From NCBI RefSeq assembly GCF_003012935.1, contig NZ_PUDR01000005.1, forward strand, positions 62,001 through 126,000: DNA of 64,000 bases. The letters run 5' to 3'. The notes beneath the pieces were generated by a model that was given only the letters and a program-made list of their open reading frames with translations, made no database searches and was not told the origin of the DNA. The DNA comes from Pannonibacter carbonis. Lineage in GTDB: Bacteria; Pseudomonadota; Alphaproteobacteria; Rhizobiales; Stappiaceae. Below are positions 19,231 to 28,848 of this stretch, one piece after another. Position 1 is the stretch's first letter. Every line of letters starts with the position of its first letter. The position numbers and the translations under genes were made by a program.

Positions 19231-21144
19231 ATGTACACATGGATCGCGGAAACCTTCGGCGTGGGAGACGGCATCGCCCGGGTGATGTCCTTCATCATCG
19301 CGCTGGCCATTGTGTTTGGCCTGATCGGTCTCGTCCTGTTCGTCCTGCGGCGACTGACCGGCAACCGCATCAGCACGGGCCGCAACCGGCAACCGCGCAT
19401 CGCGGTCATGGATGCCATGCACATTGATCCAAGGCGCCGCCTGCTGCTGGTCCGCCGGGACAATGTCGAGCACCTGATCCTCGTGGGCGGACCGACCGAT
19501 GTCGTGGTCGAGCAGGCCATTGTCCGCGGCGCACCGGTTGCCGCGCCCTACCCGCGAGCCGGACAGGGTCCAGGCCAACCGGCGCCGCAATACGGAACGG
19601 CCCCTTATGAGGGCGAGCCGGAACCCTATGCCGCCGCCCCAGCAACCGCCCCCGCCTCCTGGCCGGTTGCCCCAGCTGCGGCCACAGCGGCCACACCCGT
19701 TGCCCCTGTCGCCATGGCCGCCCACGCAGCGGCGCAACCGGTAGCCGCCGCACCTGAGGCTGCTGTACGGGCTCAGGCTCAGGTCGCACCGACGCCAGCT
19801 GCACCGCGCGCCTCTTCTCTGCGGCAGACCGCACAGGAAGCTGCCCTGGCCGCCCTGCGTAGCCGCAACACGACGCCGCGCGTCGAGGCCGCAACGCCCG
19901 ATGGCGAAGACGAGACCAACGTCAAGTCGCTGCGCCCGCGCATTGCCGCACTGACCGAACCGCTACGCCGCCCCCCGGTGGCTGATACGCAAGTTGCGTC
20001 CGCCGTTCACAGCGAAGCGGCCAATCCAGACGCCGCCAGGGTCCAGCCGACCCTGTCCCAGCAGCCTGCGCGCCCGGCCGAGGCGATTGCCGCCGCGGCC
20101 TCGACACTGACAACAAAGGCAGGCGCATCCGTTGCCGCTGCAGGCGCTGCCGTGGCTGACCTTGCCCGGAGCCTGTCCAGGTCCTCTGAGCGCACGGGAA
20201 CTGCGCCCGAGCCGGAAGTGAAACGGCAGCTGACGCCGCCCTCCTCGGGACCTGCCGCTCGCGCCCGGACCGCCTTCCCCAACCCCTTGGCGGCGCAACA
20301 GGCCGCAGCAGCGCCTCAAGCTGTGGCAGAGATCGAGAGACAGCCGGCGCCTGCCGCAACCGAGCAGGCTGGATCCACCCCGCCAGCCAAGGTCGACGAC
20401 CCGGAAAGCCGCGCCGCTGCCGCTGCTCCGACTGTTGCGGACACCAAGATGTTCGGCGGCTTCCCGGTCCCGCCGCGCAAGCAGCCAGAGCCCGCGACGC
20501 CGCCGGTTGCTGCCGAAGTTGCACCTTTTGAGACCCCGCCCGCGAAAAGGGAGCCGGTGATGGCAAACGTGCGGCTCGGTGGTCCTGTGCCCGGCACCTC
20601 CACTCGCCCGCTCGCGCCCGTGTCATCCGAAGTCCGGCTGACACCGCCCGTTCTCCAGACAAGCAGCGGGCCCGTGAAAGAGCAAGCGCAGCCAGAGGCG
20701 AAAGCGCCTCTGGAAGCCGCTCCGGCTGCTGATGACATCTTCGAGCTGGAATCCCGGCCCGAGCCGAAGCAGGCCTCGACCGAAACCGTTGCCGCCGCAG
20801 CCACGCTCGCATCCCTGACCATCGGCAGTGAGACGGCAGTCAACCCGGTCTCTGTTTCCCACCCGCCAGTCGCCGGGGTCATCCCGGAAATCAAACTGAC
20901 GGCGGCCGATCTGGTCGTACCGACGCAGGCGGCCACGGCGCCCGATAGTCCCCCGGAGGCCACCATCCCGGCAGTCACCCCGGTCTCTGAAGCTGTCGTC
21001 GAAGCCCCGGCGATTGAAGTCCCGGCGATTGAAGTCCCGAAAGTCGAAGTTCAGGCTGGCAACCGCGACGCTGCGGGTGTCAATGCGATCGAGGAAGAGA
21101 TGGCACGCCTTCTCTCCGAAATCGGCGTGCAAGGGCGGAAATGA
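19231..21144 (+). CDS. fliO: FliO-domain protein with very long Ala/Pro-rich tail
   Basis: The 637-residue protein has an N-terminal transmembrane segment (residues 16-39) followed by a FliO-type domain (PRIAVMDAMHIDPRRRLLLVRRDNVEHLILVGGPTDVVVEQ, about 53-95), which helps assemble the FliP ring. FliO proteins are usually 100-200 residues. Here residues about 100-637 are low-complexity Ala/Pro/Glu/Val sequence, ending in a short amphipathic helix (NAIEEEMARLLSEIGVQG). Its stop overlaps the fliP start (ATGA). The N-terminal ATG fits family starts. The composition of the tail suggests a flexible extension, not a fused enzyme. Confidence 0.88.
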   Translation: MYTWIAETFGVGDGIARVMSFIIALAIVFGLIGLVLFVLRRLTGNRISTGRNRQPRIAVMDAMHIDPRRRLLLVRRDNVEHLILVGGPTDVVVEQAIVRGAPVAAPYPRAGQGPGQPAPQYGTAPYEGEPEPYAAAPATAPASWPVAPAAATAATPVAPVAMAAHAAAQPVAAAPEAAVRAQAQVAPTPAAPRASSLRQTAQEAALAALRSRNTTPRVEAATPDGEDETNVKSLRPRIAALTEPLRRPPVADTQVASAVHSEAANPDAARVQPTLSQQPARPAEAIAAAASTLTTKAGASVAAAGAAVADLARSLSRSSERTGTAPEPEVKRQLTPPSSGPAARARTAFPNPLAAQQAAAAPQAVAEIERQPAPAATEQAGSTPPAKVDDPESRAAAAAPTVADTKMFGGFPVPPRKQPEPATPPVAAEVAPFETPPAKREPVMANVRLGGPVPGTSTRPLAPVSSEVRLTPPVLQTSSGPVKEQAQPEAKAPLEAAPAADDIFELESRPEPKQASTETVAAAATLASLTIGSETAVNPVSVSHPPVAGVIPEIKLTAADLVVPTQAATAPDSPPEATIPAVTPVSEAVVEAPAIEVPAIEVPKVEVQAGNRDAAGVNAIEEEMARLLSEIGVQGRK

Positions 21145-21950
21145 CGGGCCTGACCCTAGTTGGAGCCCGGGCAGGCAGAAGCCGCCCGGCCTCCCGGTCC
21201 CAGCCCGCTCTCCTTGTCCTGACCGGCCTAATCGGTCTCCTGTCCCTGCCGTTCCTGGGCCTCGGTGCAGCCGAGGCACAGGAAATCACAATCGGCTTTG
21301 GCGAGGGCACCAGCGTCACCGAGCGGGCCGTGCAGATGGTCGCGCTGCTGACCATCCTCAGTCTCGCCCCCTCCATCCTGATCATGGTGACCTGTTTCAC
21401 CCGGATCGTTGTGGTGCTGTCACTGCTGCGCTCGGCCATCGGCCTCCAGACCGCACCGCCAAACTCGGTGATGATCTCCCTCGCCCTGTTCCTGTCTGCC
21501 TTCATCATGGCTCCGACCCTGCAGTTGGCCTATGAAGAGGGCGTCAAGCCGCTGGTCGAGGGAACAATCGAGTTCGAACAGGCGTTCGAGCGCGGATCCG
21601 AGCCCTTCCGCAGTTTCATGCTGTCACAGGTGCGCGAGAAGGATCTGGCGCTGTTCCAGGAACTGTCGGGGCGAGCGGTACCGGAGACCCCCGAGGAATT
21701 GTCCTTCCAGGTCCTGATCCCGGCTTTCATGATCAGTGAGTTGCGCCGGGCCTTTGAAATCGGCTTCCTGCTCTACCTGCCGTTCCTGATCATCGACCTG
21801 GTCATTGCCTCGATCCTCATGTCGATGGGCATGATGATGCTGCCGCCGGTCGTGATCTCGCTCCCATTCAAGCTGATCTTCTTCGTGCTGGTGGATGGCT
21901 GGAACCTGGTTGCCGGCAGCCTGGTGCGAAGTTTTGGTACGGGCGGCTAG
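21141..21950 (+). CDS. fliP: Flagellar export gate protein FliP
   Basis: The 269-residue protein has a signal-like first hydrophobic segment, then the FliP core: ILIMVTCFTRIVVVLSLLRSAIGLQTAPPN, LALFLSAFIMAPT, and the second signature QVLIPAFMISELRRAFEIGFLLYLPFLIIDLV, ending in FKLIFFVLVDGWNLV. FliP pentamers form the export channel. Its ATG overlaps the fliO stop codon, implying coupled translation. Confidence 0.98.
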   Translation: MTGLTLVGARAGRSRPASRSQPALLVLTGLIGLLSLPFLGLGAAEAQEITIGFGEGTSVTERAVQMVALLTILSLAPSILIMVTCFTRIVVVLSLLRSAIGLQTAPPNSVMISLALFLSAFIMAPTLQLAYEEGVKPLVEGTIEFEQAFERGSEPFRSFMLSQVREKDLALFQELSGRAVPETPEELSFQVLIPAFMISELRRAFEIGFLLYLPFLIIDLVIASILMSMGMMMLPPVVISLPFKLIFFVLVDGWNLVAGSLVRSFGTGG

Positions 21951-21966
21951 CGCGGCCTAGGTCGCC

Positions 21967-24900
21967 TTAGCCGTTCGAGGACTGGGCGTTGGCCATCGCC
22001 CCGCCTCCGGTGCTGTCATTCGGCGTCATGTACTGGCGGCGGTACTCATCCATGAACGTGGTGAGCGTGTCGATAGAGGCCACTCCGCGGGCGACCTCGA
22101 GGAACTCGACACCCTGCGCCTCAATGGGACGTGTCACCACGTCAAAGGCAAAGGACTCCGGGCTGTCAGACATCTTGGCGGAATATTTCGTGCGTAGCCG
22201 GTCGAGGCTGAGTTGGTCACCGGCGAGCGAATAGGCGATCCCGGCCTTCAGCACGTCATTGCGCTCGATCTGCTCCAGCGGAATGCTGTCAGACCAGCGC
22301 GAGCCATACATAGCCTCCAGCTGTTCCCCGGCCTCACGCCAGCTTTGCGCTGCCCAGAACGTATCTGCCCGTAGCCGGTCCACCTCGCCGCCGCGCATGT
22401 TGCGCACCAGTTCCAGCGCCAGATCCGGCCGCCCGCTCTCTGTCAGGGCGCGGGCCTCCACCACATTGCGCTGGCGTTCAAGCGTTGAGGGAAGGTTTGC
22501 CTGCCGCGTCCGGTTCAACACCGAGAGCGCCCGCTCAGGCTTGCGATCCATCAGGTAGATGGCAGCCAGATCGGCCGCAATCTGCGCCCGGGCCGCACCC
22601 TTGAGCCGGTTGTCGACCTGATGCTGCAGCAGGGCACTGGCCTGGTCGAGCAATTCAACCTCCACCAGCCGCTTGGCAAGGCCGCGTACCATTTCATCGC
22701 CCTGACGCCCCGGCGGGGTCATCTCGCGAAAATCATAGAACAGCGCCAATGCCTTCACCGGAGGCATTTCATTGGCCTTGCCATCGAGGAACAGCAGCGC
22801 AAACAGTGCGTTCATTTCCTCCTGCAGCAGCCGCGTTGTCTCGGATTCCGAATTCGACTGCACTGCCAGCTTCATCGCCTCGAAGGCTTCCCGGTAGTTG
22901 CCGCGTTCAGCCTGCAATTGGGCGAGGAAGCGCAATGTCTTCAGCTCAACCTCGTCACCGCGCCACCAGGTTGCCAGCGCAGCCAGTTCCTCGACCGTCT
23001 GGTCCGTGGTCAGTTCGCCATCCCGGTGGCGAATGCGCAGGGCCCGGTAGGTTGCCTCGGCGGCGCGCGGCCGGTCATCCGTCCGAGCCACAAGGTCAAA
23101 CGCAGTCAAGGCCTCAAGCGAACGCCCGGACGCATCGGCCACCCGGCCGCGCAACAGGTCATACCGGGCCGCCTGAACGGGTGAAATCAGGCTGGGCTCG
23201 ATCTCGGCCAGAATGGCATTGGCCATGCCGAAATCATTCAGCTCGACCATCGCCTGCGCAGCCGCGATGTTGAACTCAGCCTGGATCCGCACCGGGTAAT
23301 TGCCGATCACAGCCCGGCCGCGCGGCATGGAAATGCGTGCCCCCGGCCAGTTGTTGAGTGCGACCTCGACAACGGTCTGCCAGACGGCCGCATCGGGACT
23401 GTTCTTGAGATCCGGGCGATTGAGATGCGGATAGGCTTGCTCAGGGCGCGCCGCCAGCGTCTGGGCCGCCCCCATCATCAGGTTGAAGGCACTTTCGTCC
23501 GCAAGTGCCGGATCTTCCTCCAGCGCCAGTTGCATCATTCCCAGCGCTTCATAAGGCAGCAGATGCGCGAGGAAAAACCGTGCCAGATCCATGCGCGGTC
23601 CGCGCCGCCGGTCCGGCGGCGCGTTGGTCAGGACCGCTTCCAGTTCCATCCGGCGCTGCATGAACTCGCCCTGATCCCTCGTCGCAAGGCTGGTGAAATC
23701 GACGTAATTGGGCTGGTTGGGATCAATGATCGTGTTGAGCACACGCGAGCCGCGCAGGTTCCCGGTCGACAGGGTCAATCCCTGGTCGCGCTGCAGGATG
23801 ACATCGTCACCAGCCAGTTCCGGCTTCACGCCATCCGTCTGCGGCACGATGGCAACGCCATGCGCCGAGGCCAAAGTATCGAGATCGACAAAGCGCTGCG
23901 GCTTTAAAAGCCCCCTCGCCGGTCCGAACCCGGTCACGGCCACAATGGTATCCCCGACAAACGGATCTGTCAGGGTGCGCACGTTCTGCGGCTTCTGGAA
24001 CGGAATGCGCAGGACGCTGCCGCCATCGGACCGGACGTTGCGTTCGATGGACAGAGGGCGCGACGGCTCGACAATCATGTCACCGACGACAAGGTTCCAG
24101 GCGTTGCCATCGGCCCCGACTGTTGCAAGGGCCGCCGAGGTCACATCGACGCGCAAGACCTGGTAGTCGCCATACTCCCGCATGTCGATGGCGCTGGCGA
24201 CATCCTGCAAGGCTGACTTGATCGCCCGCACGTCGATGGTGACGCTGGTATCGAACACCATCCAGATCGAATCATTGCGCCGGAACACCGCAGTCGACAC
24301 TTGTTCGCGGAACGGAAACACCACCCGCACGGTGTTGCCGATCCGTCGGGCCTCTGCGGCAACATAGTTGCGCACGGCGTCTGCGGCGTTGGCCGGCAGG
24401 CTTTCGGGCGAGGCCGGCTCCGCCGGCGGCTGCGACGGCTGTGTTTCACTGCCCTGCGCACCGCCCGCAGCGCGCCAGGGATCGGCCGCAGTCGACGGGG
24501 ACGGTTGGCGCAAGTCAACAGCAGCCGGGATCTGCACGCCCTCGAGAACACGCGGTGCCCTCGGCTGGTCGGACGACGGAATCTGGGGCACGCCCGTCCC
24601 GGGCATCAGATCCAGTGGCGCAGCATTGATGATCCGGTCGCCGAAATCTTTCTGGGCGCTTAGCACGCGCGGGCCCGCGTCCGCTGCGGCGTTGTTCTGG
24701 GCTGACCGGACAAGCTCCGGAGGCCCGGACTGCGGAGCAGCCTCAGTCGTAGGCGGAACGAAAGAAACGGACGCAACCGTATCAGGCTCGCCCGCCTCAG
24801 GCAGCAGTTGCCCGGCTGAAGCCTCACGCCCTGCCAGCACGACCAGGTCCGGGCTTGGCTTGGCTCTTGGAAGCACGAAGGCCGGGTCCGTCGCCGGCCC

Positions 24901-26067
24901 GGCATCCGCCAATACGGGAAGAGGCACCACCGCGGGTGCAATGGCCCCGGGCTTGGGAACGGTTTCCGGATCAGCCTTTGGAACACCCGGAAGATCGCTG
25001 GCCGAACCCTGCCCGGGCGCAGGCGGCGCTGGCATGGCATTGCCCCCCTCACCCGGTGCAACAATCAGCCCTTGCGCCCCCGCCGGGCGGCCATTCATCG
25101 CCGCGCCGATGGCATCATTGACCGCATCGCCCACCCGACCGACCGTCGGCGTGATATCGATGACATAGGTCTGCTCCTCGCGGAACGCGCGAATATCGAC
25201 GGTCGGATCGATCCGCATCAGGAACTTCAGCTTGCCGCCGTCGAGAAAAGACGTTGCATCAACTACGCCCGGAGGCAGATGTGCCCTAAGGTCACTGACA
25301 TCAAGCTGGGCAGCCTGGTTGAAGGTAACGCGGACAATATCGTCCTCCCGGACGAAGGACGTGTCAAATCGAACGGTCCAGTCAAAGACCAGCCGGGTGA
25401 ACGTCGGATGTTCGCCAACGCGCAGGTTGACCCGAGGTCCCTCCTCTGCCTTCAGCCGCGCCTGTTCCAGGGCGCGCACCTGGCGCATTGCTTCTTCCGC
25501 GCGCTTGGCAAGCTCGCGCACCACGTCGTCCGGCAAGCCGGGTGGCAGGCCCTGCCAGTTGGCCGGAAGGATATCAACGAACAGCTTCTCGCCGGCCTCC
25601 AGCGTATTGATGCGGAACTTGTCCTTCAGCGCAAAGCGGATTGCACTGCCGTCCGGGTCGCGCCGGGCAATGGCAATATAGTCGGCAAGCTGCAGCGGGA
25701 TATCATCGACGCTGATCGCGATCGGCTCTTCAAAGGCAATCCGCAAGACGCCGCTGGTAACCGTCGCATCATAGTGCGGCAGCAGCGTCTTGTCCTTGAA
25801 GGTCAGGATCATGCGGCCATAGCCCTTCTCGGCCTTGGCCTGCATCTCCACAATAGACAGGCTCTGGGCATAGGCCAAACCGGACGGATGCCCGAGCATG
25901 GCCGGACCGGGCAGCAGCGCCGAAAGCAGCAGGAAAGGTGTCAACGCAACGAAGAAGCGCTTCCGCACCGGAAGTCCCCGGGCGGCCCTTTGGCCCCATG
26001 ACGAGGCGAACTCACGCGCTTGCCTCATAAGTGTCAACAAAGTCAGGGTTATCCTCTCGCTCGGCAT
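21967..26067 (-). CDS. Large exported TPR-like protein of the flagellar locus
   Basis: The 1366-residue protein has a long basic N-terminus and a signal sequence (hydrophobic 38-58, AYAQ at about 65-68). The N-terminal part repeats AMIN-like beta segments (YGRMILTFKDK; TRLVFDWTVRFD; VRVVFPFREQVST), split by a Pro-rich linker (about 330-560). The C-terminal 600 residues are helical, TPR-like repeats with Ala/Leu/Glu pattern. Related large proteins occur beside fliL-fliM in other alphaproteobacteria, but I do not know a defined role. The ATG at 26067 is chosen; GTG at 26070 and TTG at 26076 are alternatives. It ends 16 bp from the convergent fliP and follows motE by 77 bp. Confidence 0.75.
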   Translation of the reverse strand: MPSERITLTLLTLMRQAREFASSWGQRAARGLPVRKRFFVALTPFLLLSALLPGPAMLGHPSGLAYAQSLSIVEMQAKAEKGYGRMILTFKDKTLLPHYDATVTSGVLRIAFEEPIAISVDDIPLQLADYIAIARRDPDGSAIRFALKDKFRINTLEAGEKLFVDILPANWQGLPPGLPDDVVRELAKRAEEAMRQVRALEQARLKAEEGPRVNLRVGEHPTFTRLVFDWTVRFDTSFVREDDIVRVTFNQAAQLDVSDLRAHLPPGVVDATSFLDGGKLKFLMRIDPTVDIRAFREEQTYVIDITPTVGRVGDAVNDAIGAAMNGRPAGAQGLIVAPGEGGNAMPAPPAPGQGSASDLPGVPKADPETVPKPGAIAPAVVPLPVLADAGPATDPAFVLPRAKPSPDLVVLAGREASAGQLLPEAGEPDTVASVSFVPPTTEAAPQSGPPELVRSAQNNAAADAGPRVLSAQKDFGDRIINAAPLDLMPGTGVPQIPSSDQPRAPRVLEGVQIPAAVDLRQPSPSTAADPWRAAGGAQGSETQPSQPPAEPASPESLPANAADAVRNYVAAEARRIGNTVRVVFPFREQVSTAVFRRNDSIWMVFDTSVTIDVRAIKSALQDVASAIDMREYGDYQVLRVDVTSAALATVGADGNAWNLVVGDMIVEPSRPLSIERNVRSDGGSVLRIPFQKPQNVRTLTDPFVGDTIVAVTGFGPARGLLKPQRFVDLDTLASAHGVAIVPQTDGVKPELAGDDVILQRDQGLTLSTGNLRGSRVLNTIIDPNQPNYVDFTSLATRDQGEFMQRRMELEAVLTNAPPDRRRGPRMDLARFFLAHLLPYEALGMMQLALEEDPALADESAFNLMMGAAQTLAARPEQAYPHLNRPDLKNSPDAAVWQTVVEVALNNWPGARISMPRGRAVIGNYPVRIQAEFNIAAAQAMVELNDFGMANAILAEIEPSLISPVQAARYDLLRGRVADASGRSLEALTAFDLVARTDDRPRAAEATYRALRIRHRDGELTTDQTVEELAALATWWRGDEVELKTLRFLAQLQAERGNYREAFEAMKLAVQSNSESETTRLLQEEMNALFALLFLDGKANEMPPVKALALFYDFREMTPPGRQGDEMVRGLAKRLVEVELLDQASALLQHQVDNRLKGAARAQIAADLAAIYLMDRKPERALSVLNRTRQANLPSTLERQRNVVEARALTESGRPDLALELVRNMRGGEVDRLRADTFWAAQSWREAGEQLEAMYGSRWSDSIPLEQIERNDVLKAGIAYSLAGDQLSLDRLRTKYSAKMSDSPESFAFDVVTRPIEAQGVEFLEVARGVASIDTLTTFMDEYRRQYMTPNDSTGGGAMANAQSSNG

Positions 26068-26144
26068 CACGCCCAACCCTAGGACGCTGGCCTTAACGCG
26101 GCCTTACAGGCGAGCCCTAAACTGACCGAAACGGTCCGAATCCC

Positions 26145-26849
26145 TCAATTTGAGCCGATCTTCGGAAGCTGGGCAGGAGCGGCAGGATCAGCCCGCTTGT
26201 CAGGATCGCCGCTGGCGATGGCAACCGTCAGCTTTTCTGCGGACTCAGGGCTCATTTTCGCCAGGATATCTGCCATCTTGCGCGGCTTCATCTGCCGCAC
26301 GACCTTGAGAAGGATCTCCAACTCCAGGCGGTCAAAAATCCGGGCTGCATCCTTTGGCTTCATGTTTTCATACATGACCACCAGACCGGCGACTTCGCTT
26401 TCTTCCTGCTTGCGCTTTTCCTCGACGACCTGTTCGATCTTTTGTTCAAGCGCTTTCAGTTCATCGACCCGCTGCTGCACCCGGTCCTCCGTTGCCTGCA
26501 GCAGCTTTTCGCGCAGGTCCAGTTGCCCCTCCTGATCGGACAGGGCCCGGCGGCGGTTGCCAAGACTTTCAAGAACAGCCCGCTCGGCGGCAGATCCGCC
26601 AATTTCCATCTCGTTGGTCCCCGCCAGTGGTGGAACAGCACTTGCAGACGGATCACCCGGCGGAGCAGGAGGTTCCGCCCCACCCGGGGGCGTTGGTGGA
26701 GGTGGCGTCTGGTTGGCGGCAGGGGCCTGCGCCCGGGCTTCCTGGATCGGCAATACGGTCGTCGAATGCCCGAGCACAAGCCCGAGCACCTTCAGACCCA
26801 GCAGAGCGCTGGCTGCAATACCGACAATAGGAAGCAGGCGGAGTGTCAC
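26145..26849 (-). CDS. motE: MotE-like / MgtE-N-domain flagellar protein
   Basis: The 234-residue protein has an N-terminal signal anchor (about 5-27), a Pro-rich linker (about 45-75), a coiled coil (about 90-150) and a C-terminal MgtE-N-like domain (MYENMKPKDAARIFDRLELEILLKVVRQMKPRKMADILAKM). This is the architecture of MotE, which in Sinorhizobium meliloti is a periplasmic chaperone for MotC. No motC is in the window, so the exact function may differ. Its ATG overlaps the stop codon of the pflI-like gene by 4 nt. Confidence 0.78.
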   Translation of the reverse strand: MTLRLLPIVGIAASALLGLKVLGLVLGHSTTVLPIQEARAQAPAANQTPPPPTPPGGAEPPAPPGDPSASAVPPLAGTNEMEIGGSAAERAVLESLGNRRRALSDQEGQLDLREKLLQATEDRVQQRVDELKALEQKIEQVVEEKRKQEESEVAGLVVMYENMKPKDAARIFDRLELEILLKVVRQMKPRKMADILAKMSPESAEKLTVAIASGDPDKRADPAAPAQLPKIGSN

Positions 26850-27613
26850 GCTGCTGCCTCCTCCGACTTCTTGCGGAACCGCTCGAGCCGGGCCGTTGCT
26901 TCAGCTGCAGCTGCCCGGATGTCCCGGGTCGAAACGCCAGCCTGAGAATGGCTCACAGGAACGGCGGGTTGCGCGGACGGGGCCTGCCCCTGCGGCTGTA
27001 CTGCATGCTGGGCTGCCGTCTGGGCTACAGACTGGGACATCGGCTGCCGGAACTGGCTGCCTGATGACGGCTGGTAGGCCGGGGCAGTCGGACGTGGCTG
27101 CGGCTGCGGCGCAACATATCCCTGCGCTGCAGGACGGGTCGGGGCATAGGCCGGCTGATGGGCCCCGCCGGTAACTGGACGGGCGGCATGGACCGCAGCT
27201 GCCTGAGCGGCCTGCGCGGCGGACCGGGCAACTTCAGCCTGATCTTCGGCCACGCGGCGTGAGGCCTCGGCCGTGTGCGCCGTGCGTGCCGCCTCGGCGA
27301 TCTGCGCAATCCGGGTCAGCACCTGCTCGCCTTCACCGAGCTGGTCGGCCAGCAGCTTGGACATCTGCTCGGCCTGGGACAGGCGAGTGCCGAGGGTCTT
27401 GTCGGCCTCGTTCGCAGTGGCCTTGAGGCCGAGAATGGCGCGTTCGGCAATTTCCGTGGCGGTGATCAGCTCGGAAATCGTGGCCCGAAGGGTCTCCTCG
27501 TCGGCGCGAAGACGCTGCAGCCGGCGATTCAGGATCCAGCAATAGCCGATGGTAACGACAAGAAGGACCGCCACCAGGCTCTCGATGATCATTCCGATTG
27601 GCAGGGGGCTCAT
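26846..27613 (-). CDS. PflI-like flagellar positioning protein (DUF6468)
   Basis: The 255-residue protein has one N-terminal transmembrane segment (about 8-28), a coiled-coil region (about 30-135, including ISELITATEIAERAILGLKATANEADKTL), a Gln/Pro/Ala-rich linker and a short C-terminal basic helix (ARLERFRKKSEE). That arrangement, and its position directly after fliM, match PflI/DUF6468, which in Caulobacter is needed to place the flagellum at the pole. Both neighbours overlap it by 4 nt (fliM stop and motE start). Assignment is by pattern and context. Confidence 0.75.
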   Translation of the reverse strand: MSPLPIGMIIESLVAVLLVVTIGYCWILNRRLQRLRADEETLRATISELITATEIAERAILGLKATANEADKTLGTRLSQAEQMSKLLADQLGEGEQVLTRIAQIAEAARTAHTAEASRRVAEDQAEVARSAAQAAQAAAVHAARPVTGGAHQPAYAPTRPAAQGYVAPQPQPRPTAPAYQPSSGSQFRQPMSQSVAQTAAQHAVQPQGQAPSAQPAVPVSHSQAGVSTRDIRAAAAEATARLERFRKKSEEAAA

Positions 27614-28839
27614 GTGCTTTCCATTTCCTTCTGCATCGCGCGTTCAAAGGCTGCCAGAGTCATCTTCGGCCGCCTGAGGCTTCGCGTGACCCGAATCGCG
27701 ATCGAATCCTCGACCCGCCCGAGTGTACCCTCCGTGAGGGCCACATTGCCGCATTTGATGGTGATTGGATCGGTAGGTTCCACATTGAAAACGAGGGTTT
27801 GACCCACATCGAAGCTGAGAACCCGCCCGAGCGGCAGGAATGTCTCGTACAGAACTGCATCGACCTCGAGTTCAGCTGCGTGGATCTCGCTGGCAAGATG
27901 CCCTTCCCAGATCGGATCACGGCCGAATTTCTCGCCCATGAACATCTGCAGGAGCAGATCGCGGATCGGCTCGAGCGTGGCATAGGGCATCATGATCTCG
28001 ATGGTGCCGCCCCGGTCTTCCATGTCGATGCGCAGTTCGACAAGAATGGCCGCATTGGCCGGGCGCGAGATCGCTGCAAAGCGCGGGTTGGTTTCCAGGC
28101 GCTCCAGGTTGAAGTGAACCGGTGACAGTGGCGCAAAGGCTTGCTGCGCATCCGCCAGGATCAGTTCGAGCATCCGCCGGACGAGGTTCACCTCAATGGT
28201 CGTATAGGGCCGGCCTTCAACACGAATGCCGGTGGTGCCACGCCCACCGCCCAGCAGTACGTCGATGATCGAGTAGATCAGGCTCGACTCGACGGTCACC
28301 AGCCCGAATCCGTCCCACTCCTCGGCCTTGAACACGCCAAGGATTGCGGGGAGCGGAATAGAGTTGAGGTAATCGCCAAAACGGACGGAGGAAATCGAAT
28401 CCAGAGAGACTTCAACATTGTCCGACGTGAAGTTGCGCAAGGACGTCGTGGTCAGACGCACGAGGCGGTCGAACACGATTTCCAGCATCGGCAGGCGTTC
28501 ATAGGACACCATCGCCGAATTGATCAGGGCGCGGATACCGCTCTGGTCACCGGCAATTGTGTCCTCAATGTTGAAGCCGAGGAGGTTGTCGATTTCTTCC
28601 TGGTTCAGGACGCGGTCAGCCCCGCGCGTCGCATTTTCAAGCTCCGGCTCGCTGTCATCGATCATCGCCGCCCATTGGGCCGCCATGTCATCCGCATTGC
28701 CGACGCCCTGCTCCTCGAGCGCGGCACCCCACGCAGACGCTAGGTCGTCGTCATCATCGCCAACGCCCTGTTCTGCCAGGGCCGCACCCCAGGCATCTGC
28801 CAGATCGGCATCACTCAGATCGTCATCGTCGTCAGCCAT
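27610..28839 (-). CDS. fliM: Flagellar motor switch protein FliM
   Basis: The 409-residue protein has the FliM core (GDQSGIRALINSAMVSYERLPMLEIVFDRL; GGGRGTTGIRVEGRPYTTIE) and a C-terminal SpoA domain. The CheY-binding EIDNLL motif, normally at the very N-terminus, is at residues 82-87. It is preceded by acidic repeats: DLADAWGAALAEQGVG (12-27), DLASAWGAALEEQGVG (32-47) and DMAAQWAAM (51-59). FliM forms the C-ring switch with FliG and FliN. fliN is not adjacent. Translation of the next gene is coupled by a 4-nt overlap. Confidence 0.97.
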   Translation of the reverse strand: MADDDDDLSDADLADAWGAALAEQGVGDDDDDLASAWGAALEEQGVGNADDMAAQWAAMIDDSEPELENATRGADRVLNQEEIDNLLGFNIEDTIAGDQSGIRALINSAMVSYERLPMLEIVFDRLVRLTTTSLRNFTSDNVEVSLDSISSVRFGDYLNSIPLPAILGVFKAEEWDGFGLVTVESSLIYSIIDVLLGGGRGTTGIRVEGRPYTTIEVNLVRRMLELILADAQQAFAPLSPVHFNLERLETNPRFAAISRPANAAILVELRIDMEDRGGTIEIMMPYATLEPIRDLLLQMFMGEKFGRDPIWEGHLASEIHAAELEVDAVLYETFLPLGRVLSFDVGQTLVFNVEPTDPITIKCGNVALTEGTLGRVEDSIAIRVTRSLRRPKMTLAAFERAMQKEMEST

Positions 28840-28848
28840 GCCGCACCA

